A stretch of DNA of 64,000 nucleotides from Alphaproteobacteria bacterium CG11_big_fil_rev_8_21_14_0_20_39_49 (GCA_002787635.1 PCXK01000028.1:148118-212117), one strand, 5' to 3'. Positions 55,104 through 64,000 are shown, numbered from the stretch's first letter. Program-made: numbers and translations. The notes: generated from the sequence alone by a model not told the origin.

Positions 55104-55614
55104 ATATTTTATCATCTCATCAATTATATTAATTAGCTATTGTCAGGCGGGCTTTGCTGAAAATTATCTGGATAAACATATCGGTTCCCCTCAAATAATA
55201 GGCAGCTCAAAATTCAAGGTTATGTTCTGGCATGTTTATGATGCAACTTTATACTCAACCGACGGAAAGTTTTCTTTTGATAAAACATTTGCCCTCAAAC
55301 TCGACTATAAAAGAAAATTAGAGGGTGAAAAAATAGCGGAAAGGTCTGCCGAAGAAATGCGTAATATAGGTTTTAATGACGAGGTAACTCTGGCAGGCTG
55401 GTTTTCACAAATGCGTAATATATTCCCCGATGTTGATAAAGGTAATTATATTACGGGAATATATGTACCGGGTGAAAATACTATATTTTATATGGACGGT
55501 AAAAAAATAGGCGAAATAAGTGACAAGGAGTTCGGAAAATGGTTTTTCGGTATATGGCTTAGTAATAAAACTAGCGAGCCTGAACTTCGCTCAAAACTTC
55601 TGGGAATACGCTAA
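55096..55614 (+). CDS. Chalcone isomerase-like periplasmic protein
   Basis: A 172-residue protein with a signal peptide (SSIILISYCQAGFA) and the bacterial chalcone-isomerase-like fold (Chalcone_3): MFWHVYDATLYSTDG, FALKLDYKRKLEGEKIAERS and a FYMDGKKIGEI strand. In plants this fold includes fatty-acid-binding proteins, so lipid binding is a reasonable guess; isomerase activity is not expected. It overlaps the neighbours by 8 bp and 1 bp. Confidence 0.82.
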   Translation: MLRYFIISSIILISYCQAGFAENYLDKHIGSPQIIGSSKFKVMFWHVYDATLYSTDGKFSFDKTFALKLDYKRKLEGEKIAERSAEEMRNIGFNDEVTLAGWFSQMRNIFPDVDKGNYITGIYVPGENTIFYMDGKKIGEISDKEFGKWFFGIWLSNKTSEPELRSKLLGIR

Positions 55615-56900
55615 TGCGTCAACAAATATCCGCAAAAGAGCTTGTATCATATGGCAGTCTTGCCATTCCCCTATCTTTTGCGGGTATCTCCATTTATGTA
55701 AACGCCCCCGACTATTATGCAACACAGTACGGTATGTCATTAGGAGTTCTCGGGCTAGCCTTACTTGCATTGCGTTTTATAGATGGAATACAAGACCCTA
55801 TCATCGGCTATTTAAGCGACAGAAACATTCACAAGCGAAAGCTTTTCATGCCCTTGTCCCTGATAATATTGGGTATAAGCTTTTTTATGCTGTTTAGCCC
55901 CGTAACAAGCCATTATTTAATATGGTTCGTATTAATGATATTTATATCTACTACTGCATTTAGCATTTTAACTATAAATCTTAACTCTATAGGTGCAATG
56001 TGGAGCCGTAATAGCGACCAAAAAACCACTATAGCCGCATACAGGGAAATATGCGGTATCATCGGTTTGTTAATTGCGATAACAATGCCTTCAATCTTAC
56101 AAATACATATGAGCAAGGTATCTGCGTTCTTTATTATGGGGCTAACACTTCTTGTGTTTATATCCCTCACTTTGCCTGTATTTTTTTCTTTAAGTGATAA
56201 AATTATACTAAAAAACAGTTCCTCCAAAAAATTAAACGTAACTTCGCTACCTAAAATCCCCGATAAAATTAAACGGTTTTATATAATATATGCCTTGAGT
56301 ATGCTTGCATCATCTATTCCTGCCGTTTTAGTATTATTTTTTATAAGGGACAGATTAGATTTAGAAAACTATACGGGATTATTCCTGCTTACATATTTTG
56401 CATCAGGTGCGATAGGCATACCTTTATGGAAAAAATTAAGCATAAAAAAATCAAAAAACATTGTATGGCTATACTCTATGCTGCTGGCAATTATAGTGTT
56501 CTTTTGGGCAACATTTTTAAGCGAAGGCAATTTATGGCAGTATTTGGTTATATGCCTGCTATCGGGCATAGCTTTCGGGGCAGATCTTGTTTTGCCACAT
56601 TCGATTCTTGCCGATTATACCGACAATAAAAAAGATAGTAAGCATTCATCATTTTATTATGGTATACTCGCTTTTTTAGCGAAGCTATCTTTCGCACTGG
56701 CTGCGGCAATATCATTACCCTTATTGGAAAGTCAGGGCTTTGCACCTGCAAAAGCAAACTCTGACCATGCACTTTTGGTATTGAGTATCACTTATGGTGC
56801 TATTCCGTGTGTGATAAAAATATTTTCAATATTACTACTTAGGAGAATGACAAATGCTAAAAAAACTGATTATCATAGGAGCTTTAATAATGCTAAATAG
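55614..56900 (+). CDS. MFS transporter, GPH (glycoside-pentoside-hexuronide) type
   Basis: A 428-residue protein with about 12 hydrophobic helices. The N-terminal signature RFIDGIQDPIIGYLSDR and the later GADLVLPHSILADYTDNKK fit the GPH:cation symporter group (COG2211). In related lipid clusters this transporter is conserved, and its cargo is unknown; a lipid or lipid precursor is an inference. Its start shares one base with the preceding stop, and its 3' end overlaps the DUF3833 gene by 47 bp. Confidence 0.9.
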   Translation: MRQQISAKELVSYGSLAIPLSFAGISIYVNAPDYYATQYGMSLGVLGLALLALRFIDGIQDPIIGYLSDRNIHKRKLFMPLSLIILGISFFMLFSPVTSHYLIWFVLMIFISTTAFSILTINLNSIGAMWSRNSDQKTTIAAYREICGIIGLLIAITMPSILQIHMSKVSAFFIMGLTLLVFISLTLPVFFSLSDKIILKNSSSKKLNVTSLPKIPDKIKRFYIIYALSMLASSIPAVLVLFFIRDRLDLENYTGLFLLTYFASGAIGIPLWKKLSIKKSKNIVWLYSMLLAIIVFFWATFLSEGNLWQYLVICLLSGIAFGADLVLPHSILADYTDNKKDSKHSSFYYGILAFLAKLSFALAAAISLPLLESQGFAPAKANSDHALLVLSITYGAIPCVIKIFSILLLRRMTNAKKTDYHRSFNNAK

Positions 56901-57378
56901 TTGCGGAAACAAACTTGATGTATATAAGAACACAGAACCCAAAGCCGATATAAAAGAATACTTTAGCGGCAATATAAAAGCATGGGGGCTGGTGCAGAAA
57001 CGCGGCGGTGAGGTAACTACACGGTTTGACGTTGATATGGTAGGAAAGTGGGACGGCAACACAGGAACGTTAACAGAAGATTTCCACTATTATGACGGAA
57101 AAACCCAGCAACGAATCTGGAAACTGACTAAAAACGAAAACGGAACTTATACCGGAACGGCAGGTGATATAATAGGCGAAGCAAGCGGAAGGGCAGAAGG
57201 TAGTGCCGTAAACTGGTCATACATAATGGATATACCGGTAGACGGAAAAACTTACAGGGTAAAACTTGACGACTGGATGTGGCTTATGAATGACGGCATA
57301 TTGATTAATCGCTCTTACATAAAGAAATTCGGTATAGTAGTAGCGGAACTGACTTTATTCATGCAAAAACAGGATTAG
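56854..57378 (+). CDS. DUF3833 lipoprotein
   Basis: A 174-residue protein with a lipoprotein signal (IIIGALIMLNSCGNK). The body (FSGNIKAWGLVQKRGGEVTT, ALIKKFG-like end) fits the DUF3833 family, a lipocalin-like beta structure regularly found in Cfa/DUF1365 clusters. The start is strongly supported by AGGAGA eight bases upstream, inside the MFS gene. Function unknown; lipid binding is plausible. Confidence 0.87.
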   Translation: MLKKLIIIGALIMLNSCGNKLDVYKNTEPKADIKEYFSGNIKAWGLVQKRGGEVTTRFDVDMVGKWDGNTGTLTEDFHYYDGKTQQRIWKLTKNENGTYTGTAGDIIGEASGRAEGSAVNWSYIMDIPVDGKTYRVKLDDWMWLMNDGILINRSYIKKFGIVVAELTLFMQKQD

Positions 57379-57379
57379 C

Positions 57380-58126
57380 ATGTCTTTTGACAATCAGAAT
57401 ATATGGATAATAGGTGCAAGTAGCGGTATCGGCAAAGAACTTGCCATACAGCTAGATGCCCTTGGAGCAAAACTTATACTAACTGCCCGCAATAAGGACA
57501 AACTAAACGAACTGAACAAGCAGCTAAATAACAAACATAGCGTTGAAGCACTTGATGTCTCAAATCATTCAGATGTGAAGAAAGTTAGCAAGCATATTAT
57601 CAAAAACCATGATAGCGTTGACAGGATAATATTCCTGCCTGCTTTATATAAGCCGGATTCAATTGAAAACATGAACTTAAAGTTTATGTCCGATCTGGTA
57701 GATGTAAACCTGAAAAGTGTTTTTTATATAACAAATGAGGCTTTAAAGATATTTAACAAGCAGAAGTTCGGACAGATTGCCATATGCGGCTCGGTAGCAG
57801 GCTATACGGGTCTTGCCAACGGACAGCCATATAGTGCCACAAAAGCAGCTATAATAAACTTTGCCGAAAGCCTTTATCTGGAATCCCCTAAATACATAGA
57901 TGTAAAACTCATTAGCCCCGGCTTTGTAAAAACCCCTATGACGGATAAAAATAAGTTCAAGATGCCGATGATTGTCAGCCCTCAGAAAGCTGCCAAGTTT
58001 ATCATAGATGGTCTAAATAAAAACAAATTTGAAATACATTTTCCAAAAACATTTACATTTCTGTTAAAAATAGTATCTATATTACCTTACACGATTAAAT
58101 TCTATGTAACTAAAAACTTTAGGTAA
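57380..58126 (+). CDS. Short-chain dehydrogenase/reductase
   Basis: A 248-residue classical SDR. Cofactor site GASSGIGKELA, the catalytic serine region AICGSVAGYTG and YSATKAA (YxxxK). The C-terminus is hydrophobic and basic (LLKIVSILPYTIKFYVTK), suggesting membrane association. It follows DUF3833 by 1 bp. The substrate is unknown; a keto- or hydroxy-lipid fits the context. Confidence 0.93.
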   Translation: MSFDNQNIWIIGASSGIGKELAIQLDALGAKLILTARNKDKLNELNKQLNNKHSVEALDVSNHSDVKKVSKHIIKNHDSVDRIIFLPALYKPDSIENMNLKFMSDLVDVNLKSVFYITNEALKIFNKQKFGQIAICGSVAGYTGLANGQPYSATKAAIINFAESLYLESPKYIDVKLISPGFVKTPMTDKNKFKMPMIVSPQKAAKFIIDGLNKNKFEIHFPKTFTFLLKIVSILPYTIKFYVTKNFR

Positions 58127-58131
58127 ATATT

Positions 58132-59031
58132 ATGCGGATACTTATCACCGGAGGTACCGGCTTCATCGGTAAAGCCTGTACTAAATTTTTGACCGCAAAA
58201 GAGCATGAAGTTATTATCCTTACAAAAAATAAGGACAAAGCACCTTTATACGCCAAAGTAATAAGCGAAATTGACGAAATTAAAAAAAACGATAAAATCG
58301 ACGTTATAATAAATCTGGCAGGTGCTCCGATTGATAAAAGATGGACAGCCGAATATAAAAACGAGCTAATTTCAAGCAGGGTTGATATCACCGGTCAGGT
58401 AATATCACTTATTGAAAGATTGAAAACAAAACCGAAATTACTAATTAGTGCATCGGCTATCGGTTACTACGGCTGTCAGGGCGGTGAGAAATTGGTGGAA
58501 AAATCAGCACCTGTGACAAACTTCACTCATGAACTATGCAAGACTTGGGAAGATGAAGCCTTAAAAGCTGAAAATTACGGCGTAAGGGTGTGCATTGCAA
58601 GGCTAGGTGTGGTTTTTGGTATCGGCGGAGGCATGATTGAAAAATTGCTTCCTTCTTTTAAAAGCGGTCTTGGCAAAAAACTGGGGGACGGTAGCCAATA
58701 TTTATCATGGGTGCATTTACATGATGTAGTAAGAGCATTTAACTTCTTTATTAAAAATGATAGCTGCTCGGGAACTTACAATATTACCGCACCAAATCCT
58801 ATAACTAATGAACAATTCACCACTGCCATGAATGATTCCCTTAACCTTCCGACATTTTTATTTATACCGGCAGTTTTAATTAAACTGATTTATGGCGAAA
58901 TGGGTGAAACATTACTTTTAAAAGGACAGTATGTTACACCTAAGAAGCTACTGGACGAAGATTTCAGGTTTAAGTTCAATACGATTGAGGAAGCCTTATC
59001 GCAAGTTCTGGAAAACCAAAAGCAACTTTAA
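58132..59031 (+). CDS. TIGR01777-family epimerase-like SDR
   Basis: A 299-residue extended SDR (SDR39U1/YfcH type). N-terminal GGTGFIGKACTKFL, INLAGAPIDKRW, SASAIGYYG (Tyr of the active site) and the C-terminal DUF1731-like part (PAVLIKLIYGEMGETLLLKG). The substrate is unknown. It ends the lipid cluster, its stop overlapping the convergent gltX end by 4 bp, which leaves no room for a terminator between them. Confidence 0.9.
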   Translation: MRILITGGTGFIGKACTKFLTAKEHEVIILTKNKDKAPLYAKVISEIDEIKKNDKIDVIINLAGAPIDKRWTAEYKNELISSRVDITGQVISLIERLKTKPKLLISASAIGYYGCQGGEKLVEKSAPVTNFTHELCKTWEDEALKAENYGVRVCIARLGVVFGIGGGMIEKLLPSFKSGLGKKLGDGSQYLSWVHLHDVVRAFNFFIKNDSCSGTYNITAPNPITNEQFTTAMNDSLNLPTFLFIPAVLIKLIYGEMGETLLLKGQYVTPKKLLDEDFRFKFNTIEEALSQVLENQKQL

Positions 59032-60416
59032 ATAGCCGCCTCAACCCTTTTATTTACCTCACTTTTTCCAAATATCTCAATTACCTCGAACATATCGGGC
59101 GATACGTGAGAGCCTGTAATGGCAGCACGCAGCGGCATCATTATTTTGCCTAGCCCCAATTGCTTGTCTTCAGCGAACTTTCTTATAAAACTTTCAATAC
59201 TCGCAGCCTCCCAGCTTTCAAGCTCCTCAAAACTAATCAACAAATCACGTAACACTTGCGAAGCATCGCCGGCTAGGGCTTTTTGTGCTTGCGGTGTAAA
59301 CTCGGAAGGAACACCAAAAACATAAAATAAGGACAACTCAGCTAGTTCATTTAGATTTTTAACTCTTTGTTTTAAAGAATTCATACCTTTAGTTAGCCAC
59401 TTGTTAGATAAATCATCAATAGTCTTTCCGATTCTTTTTTCTAACAATGGAGTAATAAGGCTGACAAGACGCTCATCATCGGCTTTTGAAATATAATGCG
59501 AGTTCAAATTATCCAGTTTTACAAAATCAAACCTTGAAGGTGACTTGCCCAATGATTCCAAATTGAACCACTTTATTGCCTGCTCGGTCGAAATTATCTC
59601 ATCATCGCCATGACTCCACCCAAGCCTTAGCAAATAATTACACACAGCCTCAGGCAGATATCCCATATCCCTGTAAGCCTCAACTCCTAATGCTCCGTGC
59701 CGTTTAGACATTTTTGCTCCATCAGCTCCGTGAATGAGCGGTATATGTGCATAAACAGGGCTTTTCCACCCTAAAGCATCATATATCAATTGCTGTCTTG
59801 TTGCATTCGTTAAATGGTCATCTCCCCTGATAACATGGGTAACTTCCATATCATGATCATCTACAACCACTGCCAGCATGTATGTAGGTGTGCCGTCAGA
59901 ACGTAAAATTATCATGTCATCTTGTTCTGAATTTTGCACAACCACACGCCCCTGCACAACATCTTCTATTGCCGTTTCACCCTCCTGCGGAGCTTTCAGC
60001 CTTATTGTAGGCTCAATATTATTGGGAATATCCGCCCTATGACGGCAAGTCCCGTCATATTTAGGACTGCGTTTTTCCGCCATTGCCTGCTCACGCTTTG
60101 CATCGAGTTCTTCTTTGGTGCAATAGCACTTATACGCCTTTTTTTTCGATACCAGCTCAAGAGCAACTTCTTTGTGCCTTTCCACCCTTGAGAATTGATA
60201 AAATTCATCGTCCCAGTTAAGCCCAAGCCATTTCATGCCGTCTAAAATAGCGTTTACCGCTTCATCAGTGGAACGCTTACGATCCGTATCTTCTATTCTC
60301 AGAAGGAATTTTCCGCCTTTGTTTTTGGCATAAAGCCAATTAAACAAAGCGGTTCTGGCTCCGCCTATATGTAAAAAACCTGTGGGAGATGGAGCAAAGC
60401 GGGTTACAACTGTCAT
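59028..60416 (-). CDS. gltX: Glutamyl-tRNA synthetase
   Basis: About 462 residues. The class I HIGH motif appears as PTGFLHIGGAR and KMSKS as GAKMSKRHGALG. It charges tRNA-Glu; in alphaproteobacteria, GltX enzymes may also misacylate tRNA-Gln for the GatCAB route. I start at the second ATG (60416), so that the protein begins MTVVTRFAPSPTG; an upstream ATG at 60431 adds five residues. Confidence 0.97.
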   Translation of the reverse strand: MTVVTRFAPSPTGFLHIGGARTALFNWLYAKNKGGKFLLRIEDTDRKRSTDEAVNAILDGMKWLGLNWDDEFYQFSRVERHKEVALELVSKKKAYKCYCTKEELDAKREQAMAEKRSPKYDGTCRHRADIPNNIEPTIRLKAPQEGETAIEDVVQGRVVVQNSEQDDMIILRSDGTPTYMLAVVVDDHDMEVTHVIRGDDHLTNATRQQLIYDALGWKSPVYAHIPLIHGADGAKMSKRHGALGVEAYRDMGYLPEAVCNYLLRLGWSHGDDEIISTEQAIKWFNLESLGKSPSRFDFVKLDNLNSHYISKADDERLVSLITPLLEKRIGKTIDDLSNKWLTKGMNSLKQRVKNLNELAELSLFYVFGVPSEFTPQAQKALAGDASQVLRDLLISFEELESWEAASIESFIRKFAEDKQLGLGKIMMPLRAAITGSHVSPDMFEVIEIFGKSEVNKRVEAAI

Positions 60417-60431
60417 TTTATGTAATATCAA

Positions 60432-60809
60432 TTAATTAAATTCGTTGTAGATTATTACATCAAAGACTTTAAAAAGTAAACTGTTAGGATTTGAGGAAGT
60501 ATTCAATAAACATAGTTTTTGAAAGTTTTCCTAAACTTTTCAAATTGGATACCATGATAAGAAATTTCGGAATTGTACGTTTAATGGTTGAGTAGTTAGA
60601 ATTAGTTGTTTTTGTCATGGGAGAATTTATTTCAGCATCTCATTTTACTTTGAAAAGACCCAGAAACAAGTTCAGGGTGACAAATCAACCATTAAACGTA
60701 CAATTCAGAAAATTTTACTAAATTTTTTTCATAGGATGACAGTATAAGTAAATTAAAATTTACTATACTTAGTGAACACAGCCGTATTAACATAAACTAA
60801 ATTACAAAT
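60432..60809. repeat. 378 bp gap with nested palindromic elements
   Basis: 60499-60779 is bounded by degenerate shell-A ends (GTATTCAATAAACATAG and TTAGTGAACAC). Inside lies a shell-C element at 60562-60715 (arms AAATTTCGGAATTGTACGTT and CGTACAATTCAGAAAATTT) around the core TGTCATGGGAGA/TTCAGGGTGACA. A minimal shell-B inverted repeat lies at 60743-60767. No gene is visible. Confidence 0.78.
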
Positions 60810-61001
60810 TCAACCTTTCTTCCTAAGTACATATTGAAGCTTTTGAATTGCAAGATCTTGCATTTGTTTTTGTGTTACACCTTTAACTGGAGCCACAATA
60901 CATGTCTCCGTGCCGGTCTTTGGGTCAATGGCACTTACCTTCACAGAGTCCCCCACCCTAACAAACTCAATTATATACTGATTATCGGCATCAGATTGCA
61001 T
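60810..61001 (-). CDS. Small conserved alphaproteobacterial protein (DUF6898-like)
   Basis: A 63-residue protein: EFVRVGDSVKVSAIDPKTGT, then ETCIVAPVKGVTQ and a C-terminal helix QKLQYVLRKK. It resembles a short conserved alphaproteobacterial family, DUF6898 as far as I recall, sometimes mislabelled as serine hydroxymethyltransferase. Function unknown. It lies 42 bp after lpxC on the same strand. Confidence 0.65.
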   Translation of the reverse strand: MQSDADNQYIIEFVRVGDSVKVSAIDPKTGTETCIVAPVKGVTQKQMQDLAIQKLQYVLRKKG

Positions 61002-61043
61002 TTTAATATATAATCAAAATTATACGAACAATCCAAACTTACA

Positions 61044-61961
61044 CTAATTCAACTTATGTTGCAACATTGAAGCACTTTCGCCTTCAGGAAGTTGGACGAC
61101 ACGCCACGCATCTTCATCAGCGAAAAATTCATGCAGCAATTTATTATTAAGCCCGTGTCCCGATTTAAATCCTGAAAGATGCCCTTTCAAATAAGCACCG
61201 GCTAGATATATATCACCGATGCAATCCAGCACTTTATGGCGGACAAACTCATTTGAGTAACGTAAACCGTCCTTATTGATAACGCCTCCTTCGTTGACAA
61301 CGATAGCGTTATCTAAAGAACCACCTCTTGCAAGACCGTTTTTTCTCATAAGATCAACTTCCTGTTCAAAACAGAAAGTACGTGCGCGACATAATTCACC
61401 TTTAAAAGTAACATCACGCGAATCAAAAACAGCTTTTTGATTTGATATCACTTTATCACCGAAATCTATTTCCAGACCGACCGAAAAGCCTTCCGCAGGA
61501 GCGATAGATATATATCCGCTATCTGCTTTGTCGCTTTCAGTCACTCTTATTTCTTTTAGAACTTCAATTACCTTACGTGTTTTGCTTTGCTCTTTAACAC
61601 CCGCACAGTCAACAAGGAAAACAAAAGGTTCCGAACTGCCGTCCATGATAGGCACTTCCGGAGCATCTATCTCAATCACGCAGTTATCAATACCGCAGCC
61701 CCACAAAGCCGCCATTAAATGCTCTACGGTAGCTACCCTTACGCCGTCTTTGTTGCATAATGTAGTGCCAAGCATGGTATTTGAAACGTTTTTATAAGAT
61801 GCTTCAACAACATTATCTTTGCCTTTAACGTCCGTACGTATGAACAAGATACCCGTATCTTCAGAGGCAGGGTTTAATACTAAGCTAGTTTTCACTCCTG
61901 AATGCAAACCCACACCGACGCAGCTTACTTTATTTGCTAATGTTTTCTGATAACTGAACAT
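61044..61961 (-). CDS. lpxC: UDP-3-O-acyl-N-acetylglucosamine deacetylase LpxC
   Basis: A 305-residue zinc enzyme performing the first committed step of lipid A synthesis. Zinc ligands are in ATVEHLMAALWG and RHKVLDCIGDIYLAG; the catalytic histidine is in FKSGHGLNN. I start at ATG 61961 (MFSYQKTLANKVSCVGVGLHSG), with AAGGAAAT upstream; the longer frame to 62003 is not needed. Its presence shows the organism makes lipopolysaccharide. Confidence 0.97.
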   Translation of the reverse strand: MFSYQKTLANKVSCVGVGLHSGVKTSLVLNPASEDTGILFIRTDVKGKDNVVEASYKNVSNTMLGTTLCNKDGVRVATVEHLMAALWGCGIDNCVIEIDAPEVPIMDGSSEPFVFLVDCAGVKEQSKTRKVIEVLKEIRVTESDKADSGYISIAPAEGFSVGLEIDFGDKVISNQKAVFDSRDVTFKGELCRARTFCFEQEVDLMRKNGLARGGSLDNAIVVNEGGVINKDGLRYSNEFVRHKVLDCIGDIYLAGAYLKGHLSGFKSGHGLNNKLLHEFFADEDAWRVVQLPEGESASMLQHKLN

Positions 61962-62093
61962 AATTGTTATTTCCTTTATTTTAATGTGTTTTGCTTCCTG
62001 CAAATGACACGTAGCTTCAATTACAACATAGCAATATGCCTTTGTATCTACAAATCACTCTTTATTACTAATTGTTACAGGATTAAATGTTGC

Positions 62094-62720
62094 TCAACTT
62101 GCAACGGGACTAACGGCATTAAAAATTTCCATTACGAACTTTTTGCCGAAGAAAATTATTAGCGTAGTTATAGTGATTCCTATCGTTCCGGTCACCATAC
62201 CCAATATTATGAAGATGCCGTCCTTACTCAACAACCCCAACGACATAAAAAGGATTCCGACAGCAGGTATAAGATTTGTAAAAGGCAGAGGTATCAATAT
62301 AGAAATGGCAAAAAAGAGTGCAAAAAATCCTATCACTTTTTCACCCTCAGGCGATGAAGCAAACGAAAATCTCGGTCGCAAGACCCTCTCGGCTTTTCTT
62401 AGGTAAGGAGCTGCCTTTTCAACGATTAGTGCCACAGTTTCACGCTTTATTGTTTTTGCACCTATTTTTTTAGGCATCCAAGGTGAATCCATTCCCCTTA
62501 TCATTTGTATTGAAAAAACTATCAACGGAATTGCCGGAACGGCAGTAAGACCGGGCGGCAATGCAGGGACGCACAAAGGAAGTGCAAAAAACACCATTAA
62601 AATCCCGAATCCTCTCTCATGCAAAGCAGTCTTTATTTCATGTAATGATATTCTATCGTTGCGGTTATCCCTAACCACACCTTCTAAAACATCAGATGCC
62701 AGCCTGTCTTTTTTACTCAT
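62094..62720 (-). CDS. exoD: ExoD family membrane protein
   Basis: A 208-residue protein of the ExoD family (exopolysaccharide synthesis). The N-terminus has the family's LHEIKTALHERGFGILMVFF and PLCVPALPPGLTAVPAIPLI segments, followed by further hydrophobic helices toward the C-terminus. In rhizobia exoD affects exopolysaccharide production and nodule invasion, with unknown mechanism; here it is most likely a general inner-membrane protein. Confidence 0.9.
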   Translation of the reverse strand: MSKKDRLASDVLEGVVRDNRNDRISLHEIKTALHERGFGILMVFFALPLCVPALPPGLTAVPAIPLIVFSIQMIRGMDSPWMPKKIGAKTIKRETVALIVEKAAPYLRKAERVLRPRFSFASSPEGEKVIGFFALFFAISILIPLPFTNLIPAVGILFMSLGLLSKDGIFIILGMVTGTIGITITTLIIFFGKKFVMEIFNAVSPVAS

Positions 62721-63012
62721 TTATATGTATTGTTATTACCTTGTCAAAAAAGATTGTAACATGTTTGCGTAAGCACAGCTACAAAAAATAAAAATAATAT
62801 AAAATTTTAAAATAAAATATAGTTATTATATCTTTAGCATAATCAAGCAATCCTATTAATGTTACCAATGAAAATATAAAGTAAAAATAATAAATTTACT
62901 TAATTCCTTCTTATGAAGTATTTTGCCGTTTTTTAGAAAAAATCAAGGGAAAAACATGCGGCATAAAGACTATTAAAACGAACGCAAGACAAGTTAAAGA
63001 TTAAAAAAACAA

Positions 63013-63327
63013 CTACTTATCAACATACATGGTTTCATCTTCTGCCACATATCCGAGCAACCGCCTCGCCTGTTCGTCCAACAGGTCAGGGTCAACCGAC
63101 TCATCTCTTAGCAGGGCAACTCTGTTTTCAAGCCTCAATTTTTCAGCACTTACATAATCAAGCTCGGTCTTAGCTTCGGCAACCTTCTTTTGAATGTCTA
63201 TCATAGACAAAAGACCGTTCTCACCGCTTATTACGTGATAAAAGAAATACCCGAATACCAGCATCAGTAAGAGAGTCCCTATAGACCCTACCAAGCTTAC
63301 ACCTGAAGACGAAGAAGAATGCATACT
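63013..63327 (-). CDS. ftsB: Septum formation initiator FtsB/DivIC family protein
   Basis: About 104 residues from ATG 63327. One membrane helix (VGSIGTLLLMLVFGYFFYHV) is followed by a coiled coil (about residues 38-75) and the C-terminal LLDEQARRLLGYVAEDE. It forms the divisome subcomplex with FtsL and FtsQ in better-studied bacteria. The location downstream of enolase is the common alphaproteobacterial order. A longer frame to 63390 is unlikely, since its N-terminus adds non-conserved residues. Confidence 0.9.
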   Translation of the reverse strand, partial: SMHSSSSSGVSLVGSIGTLLLMLVFGYFFYHVISGENGLLSMIDIQKKVAEAKTELDYVSAEKLRLENRVALLRDESVDPDLLDEQARRLLGYVAEDETMYVDK

Positions 63328-63405
63328 TTGCTTTCCGTTTATTTGTGATTGATAGCTATTAATATTATGGCAGATTGATGTAAAAATCAAGGAACTAATT
63401 AGCCG

Positions 63406-63553
63406 AAGTGTTCAATTAACACAGCTTTTGTCATGCTGAACTTGTTTCAGCATCTTGTTTGTTACTTGGGAGATGCTGAAACAAGTTCAGCATGACATAA
63501 ATTCAAGATTTTAGTGCAATTTTTACAAAAACTATGTTTAGTGAACACTCCCA
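63406..63553. mobile_element. Shell-A MITE at the enolase stop codon
   Basis: Ends AAGTGTTCAATTAACACAG and CTATGTTTAGTGAACACT, with a near-perfect core palindrome TGTCATGCTGAACTTG ... AACAAGTTCAGCATGACA and the tag on the right side (AGATTTTAGTGCAATTTT). Flanked by the direct repeat AATTAGCCG at 63397-63405 and 63554-63562; the right copy contains the enolase stop codon (63556-63558). Confidence 0.88.
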
Positions 63554-63555
63554 AA

Positions 63556-64000
<445 letters not shown>

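Overview
The window is a chromosomal segment of an AT-rich Gram-negative bacterium, almost certainly an alphaproteobacterium. The evidence is a usg gene, an IalB-family protein, a COQ7 ubiquinone hydroxylase, the gene order HtrA-RarA-CrcB-RluC, an enolase-FtsB neighbourhood, and lipid A (LpxC) and TonB-dependent outer-membrane functions. It makes aromatic amino acids, degrades fatty acids and builds a full envelope, so it does not look like a strongly reduced obligate parasite. I cannot name the lineage. I recognise no tRNA, rRNA, CRISPR array, prophage or transposase gene.

Layout. 1-9 kb: a coupled amidohydrolase/small membrane protein/yaaA operon, a lysine 2,3-aminomutase, ClpB and a TMEM43-like membrane protein with an acidic repeat tail. 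9-13 kb: tonB-exbB-exbD divergent from a FecA-like receptor, with a Fur-box-like site between them. 13-20 kb: a secreted protein with ten paired-cysteine repeats, a one-cysteine peroxiredoxin, an AsmA/YhdP-like protein, COQ7 and DsbB. 20-25 kb: a minus-strand cell-wall operon (MltB, RlpA, DD-carboxypeptidase, DUF3179). 25-30 kb: HtrA-RarA-CrcB-RluC and a second DD-carboxypeptidase. 30-36 kb: a RimB-RimK fusion, class II DAHP synthase, prephenate dehydratase and an M48 protease. 36-45 kb: beta-oxidation (FadE-, FadN-, thiolase- and FadD-like). 45-49 kb: glycosyltransferase, Usg, flavin oxidoreductase, IalB and a lone HPt protein. 49.6-59 kb: a two-component system followed by an eight-gene lipid cluster (FAD oxidase, DUF1365, Cfa-like methyltransferase, chalcone-isomerase-like, MFS, DUF3833, two SDRs). 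59-64 kb: GltX, a small alphaproteobacterial protein, LpxC, ExoD, FtsB and a truncated enolase.

The most distinctive feature is the intergenic DNA. Nearly every larger gap holds a 100-280 bp palindromic element without coding capacity. They fall into at least three terminal-inverted-repeat shells: A (ends like GTGTTCAATAAACATAG), B (ends like TATAGTAAATT) and C (ends like TTCGRAATG). All enclose the same kinds of inner palindrome (TGTCATGCTGAA...TTCAGCATGACA or GTCATCCCCCG-like). Four shell-A copies keep flanking direct repeats of 8-12 bp, so they moved as MITE-like elements. Several sit exactly at the stop codon of a gene, three of them in the same orientation. One locus has shell C nested within shell A.

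The genes fit an envelope- and lipid-centred life: iron uptake through TonB, periplasmic disulfide formation (DsbB) with an obvious possible client in the ten-cysteine-pair protein, peptidoglycan remodelling, lipid A synthesis, fatty-acid catabolism, and a methyl/cyclopropyl/furan-type fatty-acid modification cluster that may be controlled by the adjacent OmpR-type regulator.
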